47,970 nt of DNA from JBNKZU01 sp050301795 (GCA_050301795.1 JBNKZU010000039.1:1-47970), one strand, 5' to 3'; counted from the first letter of the stretch, positions 15,958 to 24,529 are shown. The notes: generated from the sequence alone by a model not told the origin. Program-made: numbers and translations.

Positions 15958-18345
15958 ATGCACTTGAAGCCTGTATGGGTGGGTATTAGTCCATCTGAAA
16001 TTCAGGGTATTGAGCACCTTTTTTCAGGGTTTATTACGATAATTGGAAGCTCCCAGAGTAAATTCCCTGTTTCTTCTAGCTTGGAAAACGACTTCAATAT
16101 TCGTATTAATTACAATGATTCAAAAAATTATAAGCAATGCGATGATTTTCTTTGCTCCAAGGTTCGGGAAATACGCGAAAAAGAACCATCATCTACTTTT
16201 CTTTGGCAAGACCAGCAGTCTTTTTCCATTGTCGATAAGCTTGAACCGGGAACGATTGCAAACAACCGCTTATCACTAATCCAGTTCCTTTCAAACAAAA
16301 TTATTTTACGCGCTATCGTGGGACGATTCATGAACACGCTTCCAAGTTTGATGCTGTTTAAAAGTGAATGTCACTTTGCTAATTTGTGCCAACTCATGCC
16401 GGCTAACTCATCCTTTGTCGTGCAGGAACTACACGGATCTGGGGGATATAATACGCTTCTAGCCACCTCACTAAATGACGATAGACTTATTGCGGGGATG
16501 AATGCAGATATCTTGATGGTTACAGGTTATCTTGAAAATTCCATTCCTCTCAACCAGCATATCGTCGTTTTCGACAATCAGTGCTTACTCCTTCCTCCGT
16601 CTGTACAAATTATCTCGCTGTCTCCAAACAAAAATTTACTGTATACCGGAGGGGATTTCTCAGCAGTACAAATCGTTGATAGTGCCGTCTTGTCTAAGAT
16701 GCGAAGATCTTCGGAGCGAATCGGAAAGTTGCTACAAGACAACGGTTATCGCGGTGTTGCTGGCATTGACTATTTGGTTCGTGGCAACGAGCTATACTTC
16801 ATTGAGGTTAATCCTCGTTTTCAATCTTCGACGAGCCTATTAAATCAAAACTTGATGGCGCAAGGATGTCCCTCCGTTCATGAACTCCATCTCATGGCAT
16901 TTTCAGGTGAGACACCCAGAATACCAGATTCGTTAGAAGCCAGTGGGGCATTTTTGATTGGCCTTAATGACGGCACATCCTTACCGCAATATCATGATCT
17001 GAATTTATGTCTATCAAGCCCAGACAAACGTCAAACAATATTCGCCCAGGACGACGTCACTATTCGACTCTTTGCTGACGGACTTGAGCCTCATGTCAAC
17101 GTAGAACCACTAACAAAGTTATGGCGACTTGAAACTAACCGTCAAATTGTATGCCATGACCCTTTGAATGGAATCACGGTCGATCATGCTGTTTCTTCAT
17201 ATCTAAAGCCCAGCAGTTTTCGTCTTGCGTCAGTGCGCCAAGACGACATGGAAAGCATGGCTCGTTTAAAGTTTACATTGTTTGCTCACGGGTTGCGTAT
17301 TGCAGCAGGTGCATTGGATAAACTGGCCGAGGATCGTGACGATTTGACTATCCGTGATGGCATCGCGGGCGGTTTGGAGATCAAGTTATTCGAACAGCTA
17401 CACGTCAACGTCCCCATCAAGGAATATTTTGCCCTGCTAAGCCCGCTATCGTTGCATTGGGTGAAACAGGATGGATTTGTCATTCAAGACGAGTACGAAG
17501 ACACCATACCTATAGATATCCTGCCTATTCCTGATTTTGCTGGACGAATTGTTTCAACCGGCACTCAAATGTTAGATATCGGACAAATGTTCAATGAACG
17601 TTTGAGTATCGAAATATTCTACGGCTGTGTGAACACATGGGCTAATGAAAAAGCATGTCATTTTTGCGAACTTGGTGCCGAACGAAAACCTGGGTTTGTT
17701 GACTTAAACGACACCCAGGAGCTTGTCGCGCACTGCCGAGATAATCCAAAAATCAACATGCGTCATATCCTTTTGGGTGGCGGAACGCCCCCAGATAGGC
17801 TTTTGCATCTTTACGTCGATGCAGCCAAACGCGTGCGCCAGGAAACCAACATACCTCTGTATGTAATGATGGCTCCGCCACTTGATCTGGGACTGCTTGA
17901 TCAGCTCCTAGACGCTGGCGTCGATGAAGTTGGATTCAATATTGAAGTCATTGACCGTGAATTGGCGCGACGTATTATGCCTGCCAAGGGAGCCATTCCG
18001 CTTGAGCGCTATTTAGAAACTATGGAATACGCTAAGAAATTGTGGCCAAAAATGGGAGCAATCAGAAGTATATTGATCGTCGGTTTAGAGCCATTAAGTA
18101 ATACCCTGCACGGCGTACGAGAACTGTGTGCTCTCGGTGTTATGCCTATTCTGTCACCGTTTCGGCCTGTACCAGGAACGCCCTTGGCTAACCATCCGAC
18201 ACCTACGGCGGAGGTGCTTTTCCAATCCTGGAAAGCTGCACAGGAAATTGCGCAGGAATACGCTATGACTTTGGGACCGACATGCATTGCCTGTCAAAAC
18301 AACACAATTACAATGCCGATCGAACAACATTATCATTATTACTAA
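15958..18345 (+). CDS. ATP-grasp / radical SAM fusion protein, candidate novel modifying enzyme
   Basis: The protein has 795 residues. The first third is ATP-grasp-like: glycine loop GSGGYNTLL near 160-168, and GVAGIDYLVRGNELYFIEVNPRFQSS near 263-290 with metal-binding E283 and N285. Such domains form amide or acyl-phosphate bonds. After a middle linker, a radical SAM domain begins near 550, with cluster cysteines C557, C567 and C570 in CX9CX2C spacing (as in Elp3) rather than CX3CX2C. HILLGGGTPPD is a radical SAM GGE-like block, and a final IACQ cysteine lies near the tail. The AGGAATTATT ribosome site supports this start. A 39-base gap leads to the next gene. I know no characterised protein with this architecture; the substrate is unknown. 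Confidence 0.75.
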   Translation: MHLKPVWVGISPSEIQGIEHLFSGFITIIGSSQSKFPVSSSLENDFNIRINYNDSKNYKQCDDFLCSKVREIREKEPSSTFLWQDQQSFSIVDKLEPGTIANNRLSLIQFLSNKIILRAIVGRFMNTLPSLMLFKSECHFANLCQLMPANSSFVVQELHGSGGYNTLLATSLNDDRLIAGMNADILMVTGYLENSIPLNQHIVVFDNQCLLLPPSVQIISLSPNKNLLYTGGDFSAVQIVDSAVLSKMRRSSERIGKLLQDNGYRGVAGIDYLVRGNELYFIEVNPRFQSSTSLLNQNLMAQGCPSVHELHLMAFSGETPRIPDSLEASGAFLIGLNDGTSLPQYHDLNLCLSSPDKRQTIFAQDDVTIRLFADGLEPHVNVEPLTKLWRLETNRQIVCHDPLNGITVDHAVSSYLKPSSFRLASVRQDDMESMARLKFTLFAHGLRIAAGALDKLAEDRDDLTIRDGIAGGLEIKLFEQLHVNVPIKEYFALLSPLSLHWVKQDGFVIQDEYEDTIPIDILPIPDFAGRIVSTGTQMLDIGQMFNERLSIEIFYGCVNTWANEKACHFCELGAERKPGFVDLNDTQELVAHCRDNPKINMRHILLGGGTPPDRLLHLYVDAAKRVRQETNIPLYVMMAPPLDLGLLDQLLDAGVDEVGFNIEVIDRELARRIMPAKGAIPLERYLETMEYAKKLWPKMGAIRSILIVGLEPLSNTLHGVRELCALGVMPILSPFRPVPGTPLANHPTPTAEVLFQSWKAAQEIAQEYAMTLGPTCIACQNNTITMPIEQHYHYY

Positions 18346-18384
18346 TCAAAGCGTTCAAGAAACATCATGTGAAGGATGAATAGT

Positions 18385-20184
18385 ATGTCGAATGTATCTG
18401 ATACAGATCATAATATTATTGAAGTGCCCACCAATCGTAAGGAAGCGGCACTTGATGTGTATTTCATCCACGGCCTTGATGGTCATTTTCGTGAGACCTG
18501 GACGAATGAGGACGGAATCATGTGGCCCGAATCGTGGATGAAAAACAACCACAACATCAATATCCATTTGGTGAGCTACCCCGTTCCAAAATTCATATTG
18601 GGGCTAACTGGTAAAGGGATGACAATAAAAGAGCATGCAAACGCAGTCGTTCAAATGATGCTGAACAAAGGGCTGGGGCAACGAGACTATGTACTTATTT
18701 GTCACAGCATGGGGGGAATGCTGGCAAAAGAAATCTTACTAGAATGTCACGAAACAGATGAACCAGAATATCAAGATATTCTGGTTCATGCCAAGGGTGT
18801 AATGTTCATTGCAACGCCGCATGAAGGATCTGCAATTGCGAACATCGCCGCACTCATTCCTGGATGTTCGAAAGCAGTATCAGAACTCAAGAGAAACGCT
18901 CCAGACCTCACGCGTATGGCTGGGAGATTTCAAATCTTGGCGAAGGAAAAATCGATTAAAGTGAGAAGTCTTTACGAAACCAAGAAGATAAATGGCATTC
19001 AGGTTGTACCTGAAACGTCTGCGAAAAGTGGGTGCAAATATGACCGGCCGCTTGCTGTGGACGCCGACCACATTTCAATTGTCAAACCGCCTACCCCCCA
19101 AAGCATGGTATATGAAACGATTTGTCAATTCGTACGCGGTATTGAGCCCAAAGCGATGGATATCGTTGGAAACAAGCCGAATCATCAGGAAGTAGCTGAC
19201 CGCTATGAAGAAGAACTACCCTTTGCCGCTTTGTTGGGAGTGATGCTCAACAGTGACGTAGATCGAGTAAACCGAAAAGAAATACAAAAATGTATCAGTA
19301 AAGGCATGCCCATCCCGACCCGGTATTTTTATGATACTGATTGGTGTGCAGACAATTGGATGCAATTTTCGACATTGCACGGCAATACAAACGAACTAAC
19401 AACCATTCTCAATCACGACGACATCACAGATACTTTAATGAATTGCTTTGTTGGTGAAACGCTGTCGTATGTCAGCATTGGGCCGGGTGATGGCCGTAAA
19501 GACTACCAGATTCTCGACCACATGTCGGTTCTTAACGAACTAAATGGTGTACATGTCCAATACTACCCCATTGACATCAGTGCTTTTATGATTCGGGGTG
19601 CCATCCGCAATGTAACGCAATTGTGCGACGAACACATCAAGATGTCGACCGGCTATATATACGGTGATATTTCGGAGATTGTTTATGCCAAAGGTCACCT
19701 GCCAAACAGAAAGAAAATGTTTTCTATATTGGGCAACACCATCGGTAACATGATGAAAGATGGTGAGGCGCTAAGAAATTTGATGGACATTATGTCGGAA
19801 GGGGACATCTTGCTACTTGAGGTACGTTCTCTTGATAGCAAAGATGATTTTGTCGAGGTTAGTAGTAGCGGTTCGACAAACAAGCATGTCCGCAAGGCGA
19901 GCAAATTCAGTTTCGGACCATTGGAAACATTGGGTTGGGAAATGAAACTAGATAATTTCGAAGTAAAACCAGTAACAGCTCGCTCACCCTCTGATGTGCC
20001 TGGGACGGAGACGGTTATGATTCAATATCACCACTACGAAGCGGGAAAAAAGAAGACCGCCAAACTAGATCGAATCAATTTTTACGACGAACGCAAGCTA
20101 AAGGATTATCTAGAATACCTCGGTTTTTCCATGAAGCACTACGCCAAGATCGAGGAAAATATTTATTATCTTGTTGAAAAATAG
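18385..20184 (+). CDS. lipase-like alpha/beta hydrolase / EgtD-like methyltransferase fusion
   Basis: The 599-residue protein has two parts. Residues about 20-250 are an alpha/beta hydrolase of the SERAC1/PGAP1-like kind: VYFIHGLDGHFRETW, nucleophile S108 in CHSMGG, MFIATPHEGS, and a late histidine in DADHISIVKPP. This domain is common at the N terminus of NLR/STAND-type immune proteins. Residues about 270-599 resemble EgtD-type SAM-dependent methyltransferases: PTRYFYDTDW, SAM loop IGPGDGR at 365-371, YYPIDIS with D397, and ILGNTIGNMM. ATG 18385 is nine bases after AAGG and is preferred to ATG 18376. It shares an operon with the ATP-grasp/radical-SAM gene. Substrate and role are unknown. Confidence 0.75.
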   Translation: MSNVSDTDHNIIEVPTNRKEAALDVYFIHGLDGHFRETWTNEDGIMWPESWMKNNHNINIHLVSYPVPKFILGLTGKGMTIKEHANAVVQMMLNKGLGQRDYVLICHSMGGMLAKEILLECHETDEPEYQDILVHAKGVMFIATPHEGSAIANIAALIPGCSKAVSELKRNAPDLTRMAGRFQILAKEKSIKVRSLYETKKINGIQVVPETSAKSGCKYDRPLAVDADHISIVKPPTPQSMVYETICQFVRGIEPKAMDIVGNKPNHQEVADRYEEELPFAALLGVMLNSDVDRVNRKEIQKCISKGMPIPTRYFYDTDWCADNWMQFSTLHGNTNELTTILNHDDITDTLMNCFVGETLSYVSIGPGDGRKDYQILDHMSVLNELNGVHVQYYPIDISAFMIRGAIRNVTQLCDEHIKMSTGYIYGDISEIVYAKGHLPNRKKMFSILGNTIGNMMKDGEALRNLMDIMSEGDILLLEVRSLDSKDDFVEVSSSGSTNKHVRKASKFSFGPLETLGWEMKLDNFEVKPVTARSPSDVPGTETVMIQYHHYEAGKKKTAKLDRINFYDERKLKDYLEYLGFSMKHYAKIEENIYYLVEK

Positions 20185-20202
20185 CCCGCAAACAATATGC
20201 GT

Positions 20203-21783
20203 CTATTCGATACTTGTGAGACTAGTCGTTTGTTTCTGTGCGTAGGATTCGCTCAGTTTCAAGCTGCCATCGCGGATGCGCGCAATTTGTCGTACACCTT
20301 CGGAGAAGGTAAGCGAATCTAGCTCAACCAAATCCTTAATTGGTTCTCGAATTTCCATAATTTGCGGCAACTGTTTTTCAATGTGTTTTTTAAGACTGGC
20401 TCCATCGTCCATATGTCCCAATACCGTAAAGGCAGTTGTCATACCGGACAAAAGCATACTTGTCGTTACCACTACCGCCATGTAGATAGCTTGACTGTGC
20501 CACGGGCTTTTTTTGTTAGCGCCCTCCAGTTCTTGTGGTACTTCGTACTCATCCGTACGGGTGTATCTGAAAAATGGCATCTTCACTTCTATTGTTGATG
20601 ATTTGAGATGGGCGCGTGCATTTGAGTAGGTTGCAACGTCTATTTCTTGAAAAGACAGATCGATTCCAATACAAGAGCAAGCTTGCTGTATAGCATTAGC
20701 AATGGCAGCAACCGTGGTTTGTGCCTCAATAGCGTTGTCTGTTGTGGTCGTAAAGGATATGGTAAGTGCCTGCTCATCACGGCTAAGCAGATAGCTGCGA
20801 ATAAGGCCATCATGGAGAGCATACTGCTGAATCAGGCCTGGGTCGGACAATGTGTTGACTTGGGAAATCAATGTGTCGTAAAACTTTTTCAAAACACTTC
20901 TGGAAATACTAGTGCCGCTATCCGCAGCCAATGAGGCTAAACGACACAAGTATTTAAGTTCCCGAAAATTCTGCATTTCAACGGCAGACACCATACCCAA
21001 AGAAAAGTATTGTTTGAACTCATCGTCATCACCATACATTAACGCTAAATTGGCTAGGGCAAAAAACTCTGAGTTTGATTTATAGTATCTTAGCAACGCA
21101 GGGATCAAGTTCCGCAATTCTGTGTAGGTTAGCGGGGAAGAATCCTTACCAGTAGAAACCTGAACCTGTTGATCAATAAGACACTGCTCGGATACACCGA
21201 AAACATAAGCTAATTGCATTAAAGGGAGACGGGTGTTTTCGAATTTGGCATTGGTGAAATCAGCAAATTCGATGTTCGCATTCGAAAACGAAACGTTCCT
21301 TAGAAATGCATTGTTAAACAGGCAACCTTCATACGTTCCGTTGCGGATATCACAATCAATCATAACCGTACTGGTAAAATCAGACTGGGAAAACGAACTA
21401 CCTTCTACCGAGAAGGTTTCAAAACGTGTTTCACGCATCACGGTTGCGTTAAACCCAGAGCCATCAACGCGAGTTGTTTTTCTCTCAGCGTTGGGAGCGA
21501 AGACAGCGCCCGTAAAATCTGCGAATTCCATATCAGCTGCCACGAAATGGCACCCTAAAAATTTATTCTTAGGCCACCTCGCACCGGTTCCGACAGTACG
21601 ATCAAACGTACAATCGTCAAAAATGCAGCGATCAAATACATGGCGCCGGAAAGGTCGAGACTTATAGTTTTCCCCACTATGATGAATCTGGCTCTGGATT
21701 AGAGATGCAGGGAGTTCCTGCCCAACACTCTCAATCTCGTGGCGCGCAACATCAAGCGATATAGCATGATAAGTATCAGACAT
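20203..21783 (-). CDS. pentapeptide-repeat membrane protein
   Basis: The 526-residue protein has pentapeptide-type repeats over roughly residues 40-185 (FDRCIFDDCTFDRT, AADMEFADFTGAVF, ANIEFADFTNAKFENT), a right-handed beta-helix. A helical middle follows, and a single hydrophobic segment lies near 433-455 (YMAVVVTTSMLLSGMTTAFTVL) before a charged tail. It is convergent with the methyltransferase fusion, with 18 bp between stops, and co-directional with the IPT/TIG gene upstream. Its start is preceded by a six-codon mini-frame (ATG 21793 to TGA) that sits behind AGGA and overlaps the true start, so translation may be coupled. It could be a membrane effector or scaffold of the candidate system; the function is unknown. 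Confidence 0.7.
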   Translation of the reverse strand: MSDTYHAISLDVARHEIESVGQELPASLIQSQIHHSGENYKSRPFRRHVFDRCIFDDCTFDRTVGTGARWPKNKFLGCHFVAADMEFADFTGAVFAPNAERKTTRVDGSGFNATVMRETRFETFSVEGSSFSQSDFTSTVMIDCDIRNGTYEGCLFNNAFLRNVSFSNANIEFADFTNAKFENTRLPLMQLAYVFGVSEQCLIDQQVQVSTGKDSSPLTYTELRNLIPALLRYYKSNSEFFALANLALMYGDDDEFKQYFSLGMVSAVEMQNFRELKYLCRLASLAADSGTSISRSVLKKFYDTLISQVNTLSDPGLIQQYALHDGLIRSYLLSRDEQALTISFTTTTDNAIEAQTTVAAIANAIQQACSCIGIDLSFQEIDVATYSNARAHLKSSTIEVKMPFFRYTRTDEYEVPQELEGANKKSPWHSQAIYMAVVVTTSMLLSGMTTAFTVLGHMDDGASLKKHIEKQLPQIMEIREPIKDLVELDSLTFSEGVRQIARIRDGSLKLSESYAQKQTTSLTSIE

Positions 21784-21794
21784 AGTAACGTACC

Positions 21795-21810
21795 ATAATT
21801 CCTAGTTATC
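21795..21810 (-). repeat. 16-bp inverted repeat, right copy
   Basis: The exact reverse complement of 15941-15956. Here it supplies the TAG stop of the IPT/TIG gene (GAT AAC TAG) and the AGGA upstream of the pentapeptide-repeat gene. Thus each copy sits precisely at a stop/ribosome-site junction at one outer edge of the module. Confidence 0.6.
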
Positions 21811-22599
21811 CATATTAATATCAAAAACAAACCCACTCACGACCTTATCGTTATGTTCGAGGATTGTGAGTATCCGGGTTCCACTTTCCTGTAACACTGC
21901 ACCGGGTAATACGACTGTGCACTGTTCTTTGCTGATAAATCGGGTTTCAAATTCCTTATTATCAAAGCTGACTTTTAATCCTGATGACATGTTTTCGCCA
22001 AGGATGGAGATTAACAGCTCTTCGCTTCCTGCTTTGCAGGTGGTTGGTGCTATGCCATCTATCTTTATTTTATGTTTGTCGGAATGATTGGTGGCGAAGA
22101 GCGTGTCGAACAACTCTTTTAGCTTATGGGATGCCTGCTCTGTAAACAGCCCTACCAGCATTGATACACCGGCTATGCCATCCAGCTTTATTGGAGCGGT
22201 TTGATCGCTATTAACCAGAAGCACCAGTCCACCTCTGATTGCAAAGTAGAAGACGATTGCCAGCAGTGCGCCAAGCGGTAATCTGAACAGATACCATGAG
22301 ATCCAGGCTGTGCGGAATCTTACCTTGCCAACATTACTGGCATAAGATGCGAGCGCATGGATCTGACTACCCAGTGCACCACATATCAATGCGATGATCA
22401 TGATGTTCTGTTCGTAGGTGGTTTTTACGGGTGCGTATAGCGGCCAGATGGTGTATTGCTGAGAACTCTTTGTATCAGGCCAGAAATTAATCAGAAGATA
22501 GATGAAATAGAGCGTTATGATTAAAAGGTAGCCGCCAAGCAGCTTTGCCTGCCATGAGCTGTCCTGAAGCTTATCCCCGCTACCCTGTTGTTTTTGCAT
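21802..22599 (-). CDS. membrane protein with C-terminal IPT/TIG-like domain
   Basis: The 265-residue protein has about three membrane segments in its first half (LGGYLLIITLYFIYLLINF, IMIIALICGALGSQIHALASY, PLGALLAIVFYFAIRGGLVLLV) and a SMLVGLFTEQASHKLKELFDTLF motif. The last 85 residues resemble an IPT/TIG immunoglobulin-like fold (KIDGIAPTTCKAGSEELLISI). I start at ATG 22599, seven bases after GGAGGA; upstream ATG 22614 and TTG 22650 lack such a site. It leads into the pentapeptide-repeat gene, so the two are probably an operon. A broken relative lies at 12750-12809. Its function is unknown; a sensing or anchoring role is conceivable. Confidence 0.65.
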   Translation of the reverse strand: MQKQQGSGDKLQDSSWQAKLLGGYLLIITLYFIYLLINFWPDTKSSQQYTIWPLYAPVKTTYEQNIMIIALICGALGSQIHALASYASNVGKVRFRTAWISWYLFRLPLGALLAIVFYFAIRGGLVLLVNSDQTAPIKLDGIAGVSMLVGLFTEQASHKLKELFDTLFATNHSDKHKIKIDGIAPTTCKAGSEELLISILGENMSSGLKVSFDNKEFETRFISKEQCTVVLPGAVLQESGTRILTILEHNDKVVSGFVFDINMDN

Positions 22600-22748
22600 T
22601 CCCGATTCCTCCATGACTACGTTTGGTCCGTTTAGAAATCCTGTAGTCAATCCGTTTTATTTATTCATCTGTGCAAAAAATTTGTTTTTTCTACTTTTGA
22701 AAAACTATATCAGAATTGCTGCGATGTCCAGAACACGATTTTTGAAGT

Positions 22749-22770
22749 AAAAAAGGGCGCCGAAGCGCCC
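22749..22770 (-). terminator. rho-independent terminator after amtB
   Basis: On the minus strand GGGCGC, loop TTCG, GCGCCC (22770-22755) is followed by six T (22754-22749). It ends the glnK-amtB transcript and separates core DNA from the accessory block. Confidence 0.9.
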
Positions 22771-22792
22771 TATCGTTGTTTTATGATCAAGA

Positions 22793-24091
22793 TCAGACCA
22801 GATGGTCGTATCCACGTTCTTCATGTTGGGTGATATCAAGCCCTTGAAGCTCTTCTTCATCATCAACTCGCAGACCACCAACCATCATGGCAACAACCTT
22901 TAAAATCCCGTAGGTGACTATTGCTGTGAACAGTACTGTTGCGATGACACCTATCACCTGTACCTTCATCTGACCGAAGATTGTGGTAACACCTTCGCTA
23001 AAGCCATAACCACTAAAGAGTCCAAGACTGGTTGATGCAAAAACCGCTACCAGTATCGAGCCGAGCATTCCACCAACGCCATGAACTGGGAATACGTCGA
23101 GTGAGTCATCAATCTTTAAGGTTTGCTTGATAAATTGTGTGGCATAAAAACAGACTACGCCTGCACTTAGGCCGATTATCAATCCGCCACCAGGTCCAAC
23201 AAAACCTGATGCAGGGGTAATCGTACCGAGACCGGCGACCATCCCGGTTACCGCACCGAGAGCACTAGGCTTGCCGAACTTTTTCCATTCAATAAATAAC
23301 CAGGTCATTGCCCCTGTAGCCGCTGAGATATGGGTTACTAGCATTGCCATTGCAGCGCTTCCATCGGATGCCAGCGCACTACCGCCATTAAAGCCAAACC
23401 AGCCAACCCAGAGCATGCCTGCACCGGTAATGGTCATGGTCATGTTATGCGGCATTACTGCTGAGGTGGCAAAACCACGACGTGGCCCTAATACGATTGC
23501 CGCAACCAGTGCTGCAACACCGGCGGTGATATGAACAACGATACCACCGGCAAAATCATAAACCCCCATGCTGCCTAACCAGCCGCCACCCCAAACCCAA
23601 TGGGTAACAGGGATATAGACTACGATTAGCCATAAGGTGCTAAAGAGCAGCATTGCAGAGAACTTCATCCGCTCGGCAAAGCCACCAACAATCAGTGCCG
23701 GTGTGATAATGGCAAAGGTCATCTGGAATAGCATGAACAGTGACTCAGGAATGGTACCTGATGCTGTATCACGGCCAACACCGTTTAATAGCGCCTTGCT
23801 GAAATCACCAATAAATGAGTTGCCTTCACCAAAAGCTAATGAGTAACCAAACAGTAGCCAGACTATGGATGCCATCCCTGCAATCGCAAAACATTGCATC
23901 AGTACCGAAAGCACGTTTTTGCTACGAACCAACCCGCCATAAAAGAGAGCCAGTCCAGGGAGTGTCATAAACAGCACCAGCGCGGTTGAGGTCATGATCC
24001 ACGCAGTATCTGCACCATTGATCGCATCTTGTGCAAAAACAGGTGCTGACATTAAAAAGAGTACGAAACCTTTAACTATTTTATTAATCAT
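22793..24091 (-). CDS. amtB: ammonium transporter
   Basis: The 432-residue inner-membrane protein conducts ammonium and is gated by GlnK. A cleavable signal peptide (MINKIVKGFVLFLMSAPVFAQ) precedes eleven expected helices. Family blocks include DTAWIMTSTALVLFMTLPGLALFYGGLV, THWVWGGGWLG and DDSLDVFPVHGVGGMLGSILV, with the conserved pore histidines in the last two blocks. The gene begins nine bases after the glnK stop. A strong terminator follows. The short cytosolic tail (EELQGLDITQHEERGYDHLV) is the usual GlnK-interacting end. Confidence 0.95.
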   Translation of the reverse strand: MINKIVKGFVLFLMSAPVFAQDAINGADTAWIMTSTALVLFMTLPGLALFYGGLVRSKNVLSVLMQCFAIAGMASIVWLLFGYSLAFGEGNSFIGDFSKALLNGVGRDTASGTIPESLFMLFQMTFAIITPALIVGGFAERMKFSAMLLFSTLWLIVVYIPVTHWVWGGGWLGSMGVYDFAGGIVVHITAGVAALVAAIVLGPRRGFATSAVMPHNMTMTITGAGMLWVGWFGFNGGSALASDGSAAMAMLVTHISAATGAMTWLFIEWKKFGKPSALGAVTGMVAGLGTITPASGFVGPGGGLIIGLSAGVVCFYATQFIKQTLKIDDSLDVFPVHGVGGMLGSILVAVFASTSLGLFSGYGFSEGVTTIFGQMKVQVIGVIATVLFTAIVTYGILKVVAMMVGGLRVDDEEELQGLDITQHEERGYDHLV

Positions 24092-24100
24092 TAAACTCTC

Positions 24101-24439
24101 CTATAGCGCTTCTGGGCCAGTCTCTCCGGTACGAATACGAATCACCTGTTCAATGGATGTAACAAAGATTTTGCCATCACCAATTTTATTGGTATTCGCG
24201 GTATCGCGTATCGCCTCGATCACTTGCTCAAGAACCGATTCCTGAACAGCAATTTCGAGCTTCACTTTAGGAAGAAAATCGACCACATACTCTGCACCAC
24301 GATAGAGCTCTGTATGACCTTTTTGACGACCAAACCCTTTGACCTCTGTTGCTGTAATCCCTTGAACCCCGATCTGAGATAGTGCTTCACGCACATCATC
24401 AAGCTTAAAGGGTTTAATAATGGCAGTAACCATCTTCAT
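24101..24439 (-). CDS. glnK: nitrogen regulatory P-II protein
   Basis: This 112-residue trimeric signal protein binds ATP/ADP and 2-oxoglutarate and blocks AmtB. The T-loop is intact, with the uridylylation tyrosine in ELYRGAEYVVDF. The end, KIFVTSIEQVIRIRTGETGPEAL, is the standard C-loop. ATG 24439 (MKMVTAIIKPF) has GGGGACAGAGAG just upstream and the usual N terminus; the frame opening at 24523 would run through the promoter. A sigma-54-type promoter and NtrC-like sites lie upstream. The glnK name rests on linkage to amtB. Confidence 0.94.
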   Translation of the reverse strand: MKMVTAIIKPFKLDDVREALSQIGVQGITATEVKGFGRQKGHTELYRGAEYVVDFLPKVKLEIAVQESVLEQVIEAIRDTANTNKIGDGKIFVTSIEQVIRIRTGETGPEAL

Positions 24440-24483
24440 CTCTCTGTCCCCGCGTTTTAGATTAAAATTTAGTCGAGACTTCC

Positions 24484-24500
24484 TGCAATAATTGCACCAA
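24484..24500 (-). promoter_or_regulatory. sigma-54 promoter of glnK-amtB
   Basis: Minus strand TTGGTGCAATTATTGCA has GG and GC elements separated by exactly ten bases, as in the -24/-12 consensus TGGCAC-N5-TTGCA. The GC element is about 45 bases before the glnK start codon. Nitrogen-limited expression through NtrC is expected. Confidence 0.8.
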
Positions 24501-24512
24501 TTTGTATTGCAT

Positions 24513-24529
24513 CGCACCAACATATTGCA
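24513..24529 (-). promoter_or_regulatory. NtrC-like binding site
   Basis: Minus strand TGCAATATGTTGGTGCG resembles the NtrC site TGCACCA-N3-TGGTGCA, with the right half nearly exact. A related overlapping word, TGCAATACAAATTGGTGCA, runs into the -24 box, so sites may be tandem. The rest of 24530-24784 shows no convincing gene or signal. Confidence 0.5.
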
